From contig JASDSW010000058.1 of assembly GCA_041441555.1 (NCBI GenBank), positions 1 through 63,433 on the forward strand: DNA of 63,433 nt. Reading direction: 5' to 3'. The stretch comes from Pseudaeromonas sp041441555. Its GTDB lineage: Bacteria > Pseudomonadota > Gammaproteobacteria > Enterobacterales > Aeromonadaceae. A program made the position numbers and the translations under genes. The notes under the pieces were generated by a model. It did not search any database. It was not told where the DNA came from and saw nothing but the letters and a program-made list of their open reading frames with translations. This document shows, piece after piece, positions 8,705 to 16,059 of this stretch (position 1 is the stretch's first letter; every line of letters begins with the position of its first letter).

Positions 8705-9300
8705 CACTTATCACCCTGCCTGGTCGGGATAAATGTTTTGCTACTGATCTCTAACCATCCGCACAGATCGGCCTTAGTACGCAATTGCGGAAACAGTTGC
8801 TGCCACTTATCCGATCCAAACAGGCTGGACTCAGCTCTGCAGTCAAACCACGCATAAAGATAGTCTGCGATTGTCGCACTAGAGTGAGTAAAGCACTGCC
8901 GCAAAAGTGACCGAGTCAATTCATTCAAAAACAGCAATTCTCTCAAATCTGGCTTAGGTGCTTTATCCAATAGAAATACATTCACCGCTACTATTGGTTT
9001 ACTGGTTGCTTGTTGCTGTAGCAGCCGGTGATACGTGAAAAAGCCGGCGATCACAGCAACCTTTTCACTCCCTTTTGGGCGATACCCCATGATTGGACTC
9101 TGTATGCTATCGAGAACAGCTGTGCCATGATCCTCTGCCGTGCAGGGTAAAGACCGCCCCCTTAACGCCGCGACAATAGATCCACGATCGAGCACCTTCT
9201 CGCTTACACGATCCAATATTAATGTTGATAACGGCACTGACTCGAACCGTCCTCGCTCCGGCAATCGCTCGCAGTACTGTGCAAACTCGGGATGCCTCAT
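8704..9300 (-). CDS. Unknown protein, first gene of the recombinase trio
   Basis: This is a 198-aa protein that I cannot assign to a family. It has no signal peptide or membrane segment and no obvious catalytic motif. The middle is hydrophobic and probably mixed alpha/beta (EKVAVIAGFFTYHRLLQQ and PIVAVNVFLL). ATG 9300 is chosen because AAGGA lies six bases upstream; the longer frame to 9417 would translate the tRNA-like repeat. The stop overlaps the next start, so the three genes form a coupled operon. By analogy with three-gene recombinase elements it could be an accessory DNA-binding or assembly factor, but this is inference from position only. Confidence 0.65.
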   Translation of the reverse strand: MRHPEFAQYCERLPERGRFESVPLSTLILDRVSEKVLDRGSIVAALRGRSLPCTAEDHGTAVLDSIQSPIMGYRPKGSEKVAVIAGFFTYHRLLQQQATSKPIVAVNVFLLDKAPKPDLRELLFLNELTRSLLRQCFTHSSATIADYLYAWFDCRAESSLFGSDKWQQLFPQLRTKADLCGWLEISSKTFIPTRQGDK

Positions 9301-9322
9301 ATGTAGTCCTTCTAGAGCGTTA

Positions 9323-9370
9323 GGTCCGGGTTGGTAGTTCGAGTCTTCAAGGAAGCACCAGATTCTAAAA
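9323..9370 (+). repeat. att-like direct repeat resembling the tRNA-Val 3' end
   Basis: This 48-base stretch aligns without gaps to 11691-11738 with 37 identical positions by my count, including GTTCGAGTC and the terminal GCACCA at equal spacing, and the ATTC and A-run that follow the CCA. It lies between the nuclease gene and the first trio gene, in the 5' leader of the trio. It is too diverged to form a working tRNA T-arm. It looks like an old attachment-site copy that separates two island units. Confidence 0.7.
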
Positions 9371-9452
9371 GTAACGCAGGTAATCCGGTCGGCTGCTATC
9401 AGTAAATAGCAACACAACTCGATTCTAGCGGACTCGATCTGGTCTTTTTATG

Positions 9453-11423
9453 TCATCCATTCAGATTCACTCCCAACACTTCCTTTCGCACGTATTGGCG
9501 AAAAGAGCTGATAGCTGTAAAGCAGCGATAACCAGCCTGACTGGCTAACGCAATGGTTGAAGCATCCTCGTTCAGCAACACTGCAACCGGTTGGCTCAGC
9601 TCCTTCTGCAATCCACTCGGCCAAGCCAGATCGAACACTGCGATTTGCTCGCCCGAGTCGAGATCGGCATGGTCGAAGGCGATAATACCTCTGGACAACC
9701 CCTCACTCTCGACCCAGTCATTCAGAGCTTCTAGTTCCTGTTCTTCCTCTTCGCTACTAATCCCACCGACGACTAAGGGCTCAACACGCTGCACAGTATC
9801 TCCGGCCAGCCATCGGGTGTCGCCGTGCAGCAGTTTTTCCATCTGCCAGTTCAACTCGGCAGCCAGCAGTTCCTTGCGGGTTTCGAGGAAGTCGCGGAAG
9901 TTCTCCAACTTCCACAAGACCGGGTCGTTGGGTATCCATTGCGAGGCCAAAGCACCGGGATGCGCAGCTTCGATTTCGGGGAAATAGTCCTCCGGCAACC
10001 GGTCGCTAATCTGCAGGTTCGTATCCTTGGTCAGGAAGCAGAAATTGCCCAGCGCATTGACCTCGGACTTACGAAAGCCAAGTGACTTGGCTTTGTATAG
10101 CTGCGCCTTGGGGAAAATGTGGTGCACCTCCAAGCGGCTCATTTTGCCCAGAAGATTAGCCTTCAGCGGCAAACCAGTGCCCCAGTCCCGCGCCTCACCC
10201 ATGCGGGTGAGCATGTAAAGCACCGGGTAGAAACGTGCGCCCAGGCTCCAGCCAGTAAAGTGGCCGGATTCAGCACGCAGGCCGCCATGCCAGAGACGCA
10301 GCTGTTCCAGCAAGCGGTCGAGATCACCGTCGCCGCCTTCCAGCGCCTCCAGATCCTTGTCGATGAAAGACTCGGTGGATCCGGAGAAACGACCCCACAT
10401 CGCTGCTTGTACGAACCAGAACAGCAACTTGTCGCGGTCCTTCTCATTCATCTGACCGAGTTGGAGCTGTTGACGCTGATCGAGATAGCGAGCCATCACA
10501 GGTATGCCGAAACGTCCAAAAAATACCTGGTCGTGATCCAGACCTAGCCTTCCGGCGATAAGATTCAAACTAGTATCGATGTATTTATTAGCCCGCTGCA
10601 GCGCGTTTTGAATTTTGTCAGCGGGCTGATCATGCAGATATTGAAACTTGGCTTCACCAGTCAGCACTGTGTTGACCGAACGCAGCAACCAATCGAGGTT
10701 GAAGTGATACCCGGCCTTGTCCCACTCGCCAAGCTTACCCTTCATCTTATCGCGGCCTTCCGGCCACTCGGCGCAGATTTTCGCAAGGGCAAGATCGCCC
10801 TTGGAGAGCTTGGTGCCGCCGCTGTTAACCCGGTTGAAGATATCCACCACCACGTCAAGCGTCTTGTCAGGGCCAGTGACCTCCTCGGCGTGCAGGTCTA
10901 TCTCCAGAATGCCCAGCAGGTGGCTCAGTCGACCTGCAAAGTCGCCGATTTTTGGCAGCAGCTCCGGCTTCTGGCTGAAGGCGGCGATAAAGCTACCGAC
11001 TCCGGCCGGCCCCTGTTTCATCAAGGCGGTAACATCGATCCACAGGGGATCATCCTTCATCTTGATCGGCTGGTAAAACTCGAAGGTCTGCGATTCCAGA
11101 TTAAAACGCAGACCCGTAAATGCCTGAGTATTACCATCAAAGAACTTGGGTGGCTGGCCCCGCGCAACACCGTACAGTGATGTCATCCGCTGCTGGCCAT
11201 CCAGCAACAGCTTGACAATCCCGGCTGCCAGAACGCCATCACCGCGATGGGTGGCAGTCTTGGACTCAGTGGCCCAAACCAGCAGGCCACCGACCGGATG
11301 TCGCCGATACAGAGAATCGAACAAGCTGCGGACCTGATCGCGGTTCCAAACATAACCGCGCTGAAACTCCGGCAGCGCCATATGGCCACTGTCGATATGA
11401 TCGAGGATAGTGGAAATTTTCAT
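9453..11423 (-). CDS. Single-chain DUF262/HNH nuclease (GmrSD type)
   Basis: This is a 656-aa protein of the family that includes type IV restriction enzymes for modified phage DNA and related DUF262 defence proteins. The N-terminal DUF262 domain has the DGQQR motif at 75-79 and FNRVNSGGTKLSKGDL at 196-211. The C-terminal HNH part has LEVHHIFPKAQLY with the His pair at 434-435 and Asn near 460. The last 90 residues form a separate acidic region (EEEEQELEALNDWVESEG) of unknown role. The start at 11423 has AAGGAG nine bases upstream; the frame to 11465 is less likely. It lies upstream of the trio on the same strand, 152 bases away. It is the only gene between two att-like repeats. Confidence 0.85.
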   Translation of the reverse strand: MKISTILDHIDSGHMALPEFQRGYVWNRDQVRSLFDSLYRRHPVGGLLVWATESKTATHRGDGVLAAGIVKLLLDGQQRMTSLYGVARGQPPKFFDGNTQAFTGLRFNLESQTFEFYQPIKMKDDPLWIDVTALMKQGPAGVGSFIAAFSQKPELLPKIGDFAGRLSHLLGILEIDLHAEEVTGPDKTLDVVVDIFNRVNSGGTKLSKGDLALAKICAEWPEGRDKMKGKLGEWDKAGYHFNLDWLLRSVNTVLTGEAKFQYLHDQPADKIQNALQRANKYIDTSLNLIAGRLGLDHDQVFFGRFGIPVMARYLDQRQQLQLGQMNEKDRDKLLFWFVQAAMWGRFSGSTESFIDKDLEALEGGDGDLDRLLEQLRLWHGGLRAESGHFTGWSLGARFYPVLYMLTRMGEARDWGTGLPLKANLLGKMSRLEVHHIFPKAQLYKAKSLGFRKSEVNALGNFCFLTKDTNLQISDRLPEDYFPEIEAAHPGALASQWIPNDPVLWKLENFRDFLETRKELLAAELNWQMEKLLHGDTRWLAGDTVQRVEPLVVGGISSEEEEQELEALNDWVESEGLSRGIIAFDHADLDSGEQIAVFDLAWPSGLQKELSQPVAVLLNEDASTIALASQAGYRCFTAISSFRQYVRKEVLGVNLNG

Positions 11424-11516
11424 ACCAGTCGGCTCCTTCCTGTGAGTAGTTGCTGCATCATGCATGGCACCTCATATGGGACCCTCTGCGCGTTAGATAG
11501 TGGTCATTTTAGAAAC

Positions 11517-11562
11517 ATTGGATTTGTGCCTATTTTGTGCCCAGATTACTTTATAATCCAAT
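11517..11562. repeat. Paired TTTGTGCC repeats inside an inverted repeat near the island end
   Basis: Two TTTGTGCC copies start 11 bases apart (11523 and 11534), one helical turn. They lie between ATTGGATT (11517-11524) and AATCCAAT (11555-11562), an 8-bp inverted repeat. The site is about 120 bases inside the island from the tRNA fragment. It may hold arm-type integrase sites or the control region of the nuclease gene. The rest of the 218-base stretch 11466-11683 is A+T-rich and shows no gene. Confidence 0.4.
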
Positions 11563-11683
11563 ATAAAAGACGCGATTAACTCACACCAAGAGATATAAAT
11601 CCAACGCTACACTATTGTTTTATATGGCTTTGATCTTGAATTAAGATAAGTAAGCAAACATAAGACTTGATATGGCTATCGTC

Positions 11684-11728
11684 TTGACATGGTGGGGGTC
11701 GGCGGTTCGAGTCCACTAGGACGCACCA
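11684..11728 (+). pseudogene. 3' half of tRNA-Val(GAC), right att site
   Basis: From the anticodon loop (TTGACAT, anticodon GAC) to the CCA, this matches tRNA-Val(GAC) as I recall it from Escherichia coli with about two differences. The 5' half is missing: the bases before the loop (tatcgtc) do not pair with GGTGG of the anticodon stem. One T-stem pair is a C-A mismatch (GGCGG against CCACT). This is the expected remnant when an island integrates into a tRNA gene and restores the intact copy at its other end. Confidence 0.88.
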
Positions 11729-11738
11729 AATTCAAAAA
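11691..11738 (+). repeat. att direct repeat, right copy
   Basis: This is the partner of the repeat at 9323-9370, covering the tRNA-Val remnant from GGTGG to past the CCA. The two copies enclose about 2.3 kb with only the DUF262/HNH gene. Confidence 0.7.
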
Positions 11739-11763
11739 AATCCCGCTTTCGAGCGGGATTTTT
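11735..11763 (+). terminator. Terminator of the tRNA-Val transcript
   Basis: TCCCGCT-TTCG-AGCGGGA forms a stem with a tetraloop, flanked by an A-run and followed by a T-run. It is the native terminator downstream of the tRNA gene and marks the start of core sequence. Confidence 0.9.
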
Positions 11764-11869
11764 GCTTTCTGCCTGCCTTCATTCGATTTTTTTACCCTAG
11801 ATTTGCCTCACTCGAGGTCAGGTGCGACCTAGAGCGCCTGAGGAGCGATTCACTGGAGATACCCGCTTT

Positions 11870-11898
11870 TTGCCGCGATACGGCGACCATTTTATACA
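11870..11898 (+). promoter_or_regulatory. Sigma-70-like promoter for the DUF2750 gene
   Basis: TTGCCG and TATACA are separated by exactly 17 bases. The pair lies about 120 bases upstream of the start at 12018. The stretch 11764-12017 shows no convincing gene. Confidence 0.45.
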
Positions 11899-12017
11899 AT
11901 TGGATCTGATGGTGATGGCCAATGGCGAGCTTCACTGACATGTCAGGCGAAGATTTCTTGTATGTCCCGCCGTTTTGCTTCAGGATCCCAACGTCATTTT
12001 CCCACTGGATAGCCCAC

Positions 12018-12380
12018 ATGAGCCAACTCACCACCGATCTGAATGCCAATTACGACCTCCTTTTGACCCAAGCCCGTGATACCGGGATGCTCTGGGGTCT
12101 GCAGTATGGTGAGGATTGGGTCGTGTGCGATTCAAATGAATTTGCAGAAACCGATGTGCTGCCCCTGTGGTCCAGTGAAGAGGCGGCTCGCCTGCACTGC
12201 GTGGAGGAGTGGGCCGACTACAAACCAGTGGCGATCGATCTGGAAACCTTCTTTGAAGAGTGGGTCAACGATCTGGGCGAAGATGGCGTACTGATCGGTA
12301 CCAACTGGAATGACGATCTGGACGGACTGGAAGTCGATCCGCTGGAGTTGGCCAAGGATCTGGCCGAGGTTGACGAATAA
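12018..12380 (+). CDS. DUF2750 domain protein
   Basis: This is a 120-aa acidic cytoplasmic protein. The pattern of Trp and acidic residues (MLWGLQYGEDWVV, VLPLWSSEEAARL, EEWADYKP) fits my memory of the DUF2750 family, small proteins without a known function. There is no signal peptide. ATG 12018 gives a protein of the family's usual length; the longer frame from 11922 has no family-like sequence. The ribosome binding site is weak. It is monocistronic, with a promoter-like pair upstream and a clear terminator after the stop. It is the first core gene beyond the island and gives no hint of an island function. Confidence 0.75.
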   Translation: MSQLTTDLNANYDLLLTQARDTGMLWGLQYGEDWVVCDSNEFAETDVLPLWSSEEAARLHCVEEWADYKPVAIDLETFFEEWVNDLGEDGVLIGTNWNDDLDGLEVDPLELAKDLAEVDE

Positions 12381-12402
12381 CCAAAGACTCACCCCTGATC
12401 GC

Positions 12403-12429
12403 AACAGCCCTCCGAAGAGGGCTGTTTCA
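12403..12429 (+). terminator. Terminator after the DUF2750 gene
   Basis: AACAGCCCTC-CGAA-GAGGGCTGTT is a perfect 10-bp stem with a tetraloop followed by a short T-run. It also lies at the 3' side of the convergent HD-GYP gene. Confidence 0.85.
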
Positions 12430-12467
12430 TTTGCAGACTCGCCGCGCAGATTGACCGTTAGCCTAGG

Positions 12468-14012
12468 CTATGGATTATCCGGGTACTTGCGGTAGATCTC
12501 CTCAATCGACGGCAGGTTGGTCAAAAACAGCTGAACCAAAGCAGGATCAAAATTCCGGCCCGCCCCCTGACGGATGTAATCGACCGCATCGCTAAACTTC
12601 CAGGCAATCTTGTAGCAGCGCGGGCTCACCAGGGCATCCAGCACATCGGCAATCGCCACGATACGCCCGGCCAGATGGATCTCCTCGCCCTTGAGACCCC
12701 GGGGATAACCACTGCCATCCCAGCTCTCATGATGCTCATGAGCTATGGTTGCCCCTAGATGCAGCACCCGTTTGTCCGACTTGCTCAGCAGCTCATAACC
12801 AATTCTGGAATGGGTCTGCATCAAGGCCCACTCATCTGGGTCGAGTTTTCCGGGTTTGTTGAGCACCTTATCCGGAATGCCGATCTTACCGACATCGTGC
12901 AGCGGTGCTGCCTGACGGAGAAATTCGACATCTCGCTCGGCCATCCCCGATAACTGACCGAGCAGCGCCGAGATCTCGCCCACCCGCTTGACGTGCGCCC
13001 CCGTCTCTTTGGAGCGCTTTTCCACTGCCTCCCCCAGAATGAAGATCGTCGACTTCTGTGTCTCCTCGATCTCTTCACGCAGCAACAGGCTCTCGTAGGT
13101 AATCGCCACATTGGCCGTGAAGATCTCCAGCAACTCCCGGGCATCGGCATCGATTGAATCGACAAACGACATGTAGACCACAGTCTCCGCCCCCGCCTTG
13201 CTGTGGTAATAGCAGGTGAAAAAATGGGCCCCGAACTGGCTGCGTCGATCGCGTAACGCATTGTGCAAGGCCTCGCGCACCTCCTCGGGAAGATTGTCGG
13301 CATCCTCATCGATGTGCAGCTTGGAATATGCTTCGGTCGCGGCAAGTACCTTCAGCCGGCCATCCTCGGCGGAGGCGGCATAGGCCGCCACTCGGCTGGC
13401 ACAGAGCCCATCGCCATTGAGATTGAGCAAAAAGTTGACCTGTTCAAGGACGGCGGAGGCAAAACGCCGGAGGTTATGAGAGTCATACACTTCGGTGATG
13501 GCCTCGATGGCCCGTCGCAAGCCGAAGCGGGCCTGCTCCAGACGCATGATATCGCGATAGGCACGCAGCGAGGCGTAGAATACGGTCACCAGTTTGCCAT
13601 GGGTCAGATCCGTCTTCTCTTTGTAATCGTTGATGTCATAGCTCTTGATGACATGCTCCTCGGGAGCCTGCCCGGGTTGCCCGGTGCGCAACACAATCCG
13701 CACGTTACTGTTATGCAGATCCTCGCGGATATAGCGGGCCAGCTCGAGCCCGGCGGTGTCAGTTTCCATCACCACATCCAGCAGGGTCAGGGCGATATCC
13801 TGACGGCTTGCCAACACGGCGACGGCCTCTCCGGCGCTGTAGCAATCGATGAATGACAACCCCTTGCCATCGAAGGTGAATCCCGACATCACCAGCCGGG
13901 TCACCTCATGCACCGCCGGTTCATCGTCAACAATCATCACCTGCCAATTGGCCAAAGCCTGGGCCGTATCGACAGCAGGTTCATCATCAATGAAGAGCAA
14001 ATCATCACTCAT
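12468..14012 (-). CDS. HD-GYP response regulator (receiver-DUF3369-HD-GYP)
   Basis: This is a 514-aa predicted cyclic-di-GMP phosphodiesterase. An N-terminal receiver (about 20-150) has VDDEPAV, the phospho-acceptor Asp in LTLLDVVME and the conserved Lys in YKEKTDL. A middle region resembling DUF3369 (about 165-330) is followed by a full HD-GYP domain: HDVGKIGIP near 370 and HHESWDGSGYPRGL near 430. All metal-binding positions appear intact, so it should hydrolyse cyclic di-GMP when phosphorylated. No sensor kinase is next to it. A GAGG site precedes the start. It is separated from ugpQ by 155 bases and is probably transcribed on its own. Together with the cyclase at 27-29 kb it suggests active c-di-GMP signalling. 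Confidence 0.9.
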   Translation of the reverse strand: MSDDLLFIDDEPAVDTAQALANWQVMIVDDEPAVHEVTRLVMSGFTFDGKGLSFIDCYSAGEAVAVLASRQDIALTLLDVVMETDTAGLELARYIREDLHNSNVRIVLRTGQPGQAPEEHVIKSYDINDYKEKTDLTHGKLVTVFYASLRAYRDIMRLEQARFGLRRAIEAITEVYDSHNLRRFASAVLEQVNFLLNLNGDGLCASRVAAYAASAEDGRLKVLAATEAYSKLHIDEDADNLPEEVREALHNALRDRRSQFGAHFFTCYYHSKAGAETVVYMSFVDSIDADARELLEIFTANVAITYESLLLREEIEETQKSTIFILGEAVEKRSKETGAHVKRVGEISALLGQLSGMAERDVEFLRQAAPLHDVGKIGIPDKVLNKPGKLDPDEWALMQTHSRIGYELLSKSDKRVLHLGATIAHEHHESWDGSGYPRGLKGEEIHLAGRIVAIADVLDALVSPRCYKIAWKFSDAVDYIRQGAGRNFDPALVQLFLTNLPSIEEIYRKYPDNP

Positions 14013-14167
14013 GGATCAATTCCTCGAGAGGCAGCACATGCCGGCGGTTATAGTCATCAAGAGGCGCGCCATCACGGACATTGACAACCCGGAGCTGAGG
14101 CCACCCTGACACCCATTATTCGCCTCAGCGTAGTGCAAAATTGTGCACTCGGATCCCAAGTTCCCTT

Positions 14168-14938
14168 TTATTGTGAAGCAGTTAACGACTCAGGACTGCC
14201 ACCGACACTCAAGAAGCGAGCCGGGTCGTCGGTAAACAGAGCATCCATTCCCCATGCCCAATGCCAAGCCACCGCCAGCGGATCATTGACGGTGTAACAC
14301 AGCAGACGGTAACCCGCCCCCTTGATGGCCTGCGCCAGGGGCTGCGTCAGGCTCTGATAATCACAATGCAGGCTATAAGCGGCAATGGCCTGCAACTCCT
14401 GCTGCCAATGATCCGGAATCACTTCATAGAGCTGGCCGCGCCGCAACTGGGGCGCCAGAGCCTGACACAGCTGCAGGGCTTGGTGGTTAAAACTCGACAG
14501 CAGCAGACGATCGGGGTCCCGCCACTCCTGCGCCAAAGTGGTCAGCACCTGCTGCACCAATGCCTCAAGACCCGGGCCTTCGTGCTTGATCTCCAGATTC
14601 AACCCCAGGCCTAGTCGCTGAATCTCCGCCAACGCGGCGCTCAGGGTCGGGATCGGCTCACCGGCAAACTCGGGGGCAAACCAACTGCCGGCATCCAGAC
14701 GGCTCACCTCCTCCAACCGCGCCCGGGCCAAGGGACCCGAACCATTGGAGCAGCGATCCAGCTCGTCATCATGGAAGATGACGGCCGAGCCATCGGCCAA
14801 CCTCGATACATCCATCTCCACCCAGCGCACGCCCAGCGCCGCCGCCGCACGAAACGAAGCCAGTGTATTTTCCGGGGCAACGGCGGCAGCGCCGCGATGA
14901 CCGATGATCCGAATATCCGTTGCGGGGGTATCAAACAT
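14168..14938 (-). CDS. ugpQ: Glycerophosphodiester phosphodiesterase
   Basis: This is a 256-aa enzyme that splits glycerophosphodiesters from phospholipid turnover into glycerol-3-phosphate and an alcohol. The family motifs are visible: GHRGAAAVAPENTLASF near the start (catalytic His, Arg and Glu-Asn), VEMDVSRLADG, and HDDELDRCSNGSG. LEIKH supplies a further metal ligand. It has no signal peptide, so it is the cytoplasmic UgpQ type. ATG 14938 is preferred over 14944 because AGGA lies six bases before it. It abuts the stop of the YcjF-family gene and is probably the last gene of the psp operon, which fits a role in membrane lipid repair. Confidence 0.9.
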   Translation of the reverse strand: MFDTPATDIRIIGHRGAAAVAPENTLASFRAAAALGVRWVEMDVSRLADGSAVIFHDDELDRCSNGSGPLARARLEEVSRLDAGSWFAPEFAGEPIPTLSAALAEIQRLGLGLNLEIKHEGPGLEALVQQVLTTLAQEWRDPDRLLLSSFNHQALQLCQALAPQLRRGQLYEVIPDHWQQELQAIAAYSLHCDYQSLTQPLAQAIKGAGYRLLCYTVNDPLAVAWHWAWGMDALFTDDPARFLSVGGSPESLTASQ

Positions 14939-14940
14939 AA

Positions 14941-16059
14941 TCATTCCTGATGAGATGAGGTGGAGATAACCGGCTGATGCTGGGTGCCGGAGGGCTGATG
15001 CGACTTAGTGGGCGAGCGGGTCAGTACCGAGCCCAGTTTGCTGGTCAGCAGCGCCAGCAATTCGCTGCGAAACTGCCCCAACCGCGGCTTCTGCTCGGCG
15101 GTAAACGGGATCGGGCGACAAAGTTGCATGGTCTGCAATCCTAAGCGCACCGTCAGCAGGCCCGCACCAACGCCTTGCGCCAGACGAGCCGACAGTCGTG
15201 CCGACAGCTCGGCCCCGAGCCAATCCAGGCCGACATCGGTGATCAGCTCAGCCGCGCCGGCATACAGCATGTGCCGACCGATCAAGCGCAGCAGACGGAT
15301 CCGGCTCCAGTAACCCAGGCAGATGCCATAACAGGCCGCCACTTCGTCGATCATGCGCACACTGCGCCACAGGATCAGCAACATATCGACCATGGCCAGC
15401 GGGCTGATGGCTACCAGCACCGCCGCCTCGCCACTCCAACGCATCACGCAGGCGCGGGCTCGTCGATCCGCCTCCGAGAGCACCAACTGGCCATACAGCT
15501 GTAACTGCTCGCTGGCGGTGTGGTGCGACTCGCACTGCTCCAGCCAACGGGCATAACCGCGACTCGACTCGGCGCGAGTCTGTGCCGCCAGACGGCTGCA
15601 AAACAGCCGGGCGCCGTCGGCCAGATTGTCGCGCTGCAGCGCTTGTGCCTGACTCTGGCTATCCTGGCAGCGTTTGAGACGAACCAACTCGCGAAACTCA
15701 CGAACGATGACGCGCAGCACACCGACGCCCAAGAGGGTCAGCGCCAGACACCAGAGTCCCCCCCACCACCAGGAGTCGGCCAAGGTGCGCCAGACAAAGG
15801 CGCCCAGTTCGAGCAGGCTGAGCAGCGCAACCCCGCCCAGCCCCCAAGCCAGAAGCCCAAGGCGTCGCCCCCCCAACGCCTGACGCACCAGATCCGCCGA
15901 CACCTCCGGCCCATCTGCCGGCTCCGGGCATGACTGACTGGCCGCCAACGCCGCCTCATCCAACTCGATGGCCCCCTGTAACGGCCGCTCGGCCTCTGAC
16001 GGCGGCAATGGCAGATCGATACGCCCCGAGCCATGGGGGAACTGAGGAGAATCACTCAT
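14941..16059 (-). CDS. ycjF: YcjF-family membrane protein (DUF697)
   Basis: This is a 372-aa inner-membrane protein of the YcjF/TIGR01620 family. An N-terminal cytoplasmic part is followed by two membrane segments around residues 65-125 (LLAWGLGGVALLSLLELGAF and LWCLALTLLGVGVLRV) and a conserved helical C-terminal half with a further hydrophobic stretch near 215 (AAVLVAISPLAMVDMLLIL). In Enterobacteria ycjX and ycjF belong to the psp regulon; their biochemical role is not settled. ATG 16059 overlaps the stop of ycjX (ATGA), which decides the start against the longer frame to 16182. It is coupled to ycjX above and abuts ugpQ below. Confidence 0.88.
   Translation of the reverse strand: MSDSPQFPHGSGRIDLPLPPSEAERPLQGAIELDEAALAASQSCPEPADGPEVSADLVRQALGGRRLGLLAWGLGGVALLSLLELGAFVWRTLADSWWWGGLWCLALTLLGVGVLRVIVREFRELVRLKRCQDSQSQAQALQRDNLADGARLFCSRLAAQTRAESSRGYARWLEQCESHHTASEQLQLYGQLVLSEADRRARACVMRWSGEAAVLVAISPLAMVDMLLILWRSVRMIDEVAACYGICLGYWSRIRLLRLIGRHMLYAGAAELITDVGLDWLGAELSARLSARLAQGVGAGLLTVRLGLQTMQLCRPIPFTAEQKPRLGQFRSELLALLTSKLGSVLTRSPTKSHQPSGTQHQPVISTSSHQE

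Larger units (their letters stand above)
1..11738. mobile_element. Genomic island integrated in tRNA-Val(GAC), right part
   Basis: This is the right-hand part of an integrative island; its left end lies outside the window. The right boundary is the 3' half of a tRNA-Val(GAC) gene. The island has its own repressor, excisionase and tyrosine integrase at 353-2122 and a cargo of recombinase-like genes plus a DUF262/HNH nuclease. Its sequence is visibly less G+C-rich than the core genes from 12 kb onward. The fragment at the right end points to an intact tRNA-Val beyond the left edge, with the integrase lying near that end, as is usual for tRNA-targeting islands. No complete conjugation or replication module is visible. 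An internal tRNA-like repeat at 9323-9370 suggests two units in tandem. Confidence 0.85.

Noticed and set aside
9235..9252. A further GGTTCGAGTC on the minus strand near the start of the trio, as another tRNA T-loop
   Set aside because: It is within a coding region, in the other orientation, and no acceptor stem or CCA follows.
11792..12049. An 85-codon minus-strand frame next to the tRNA remnant
   Set aside because: It has no ribosome binding site or family resemblance and overlaps the promoter of the DUF2750 gene.
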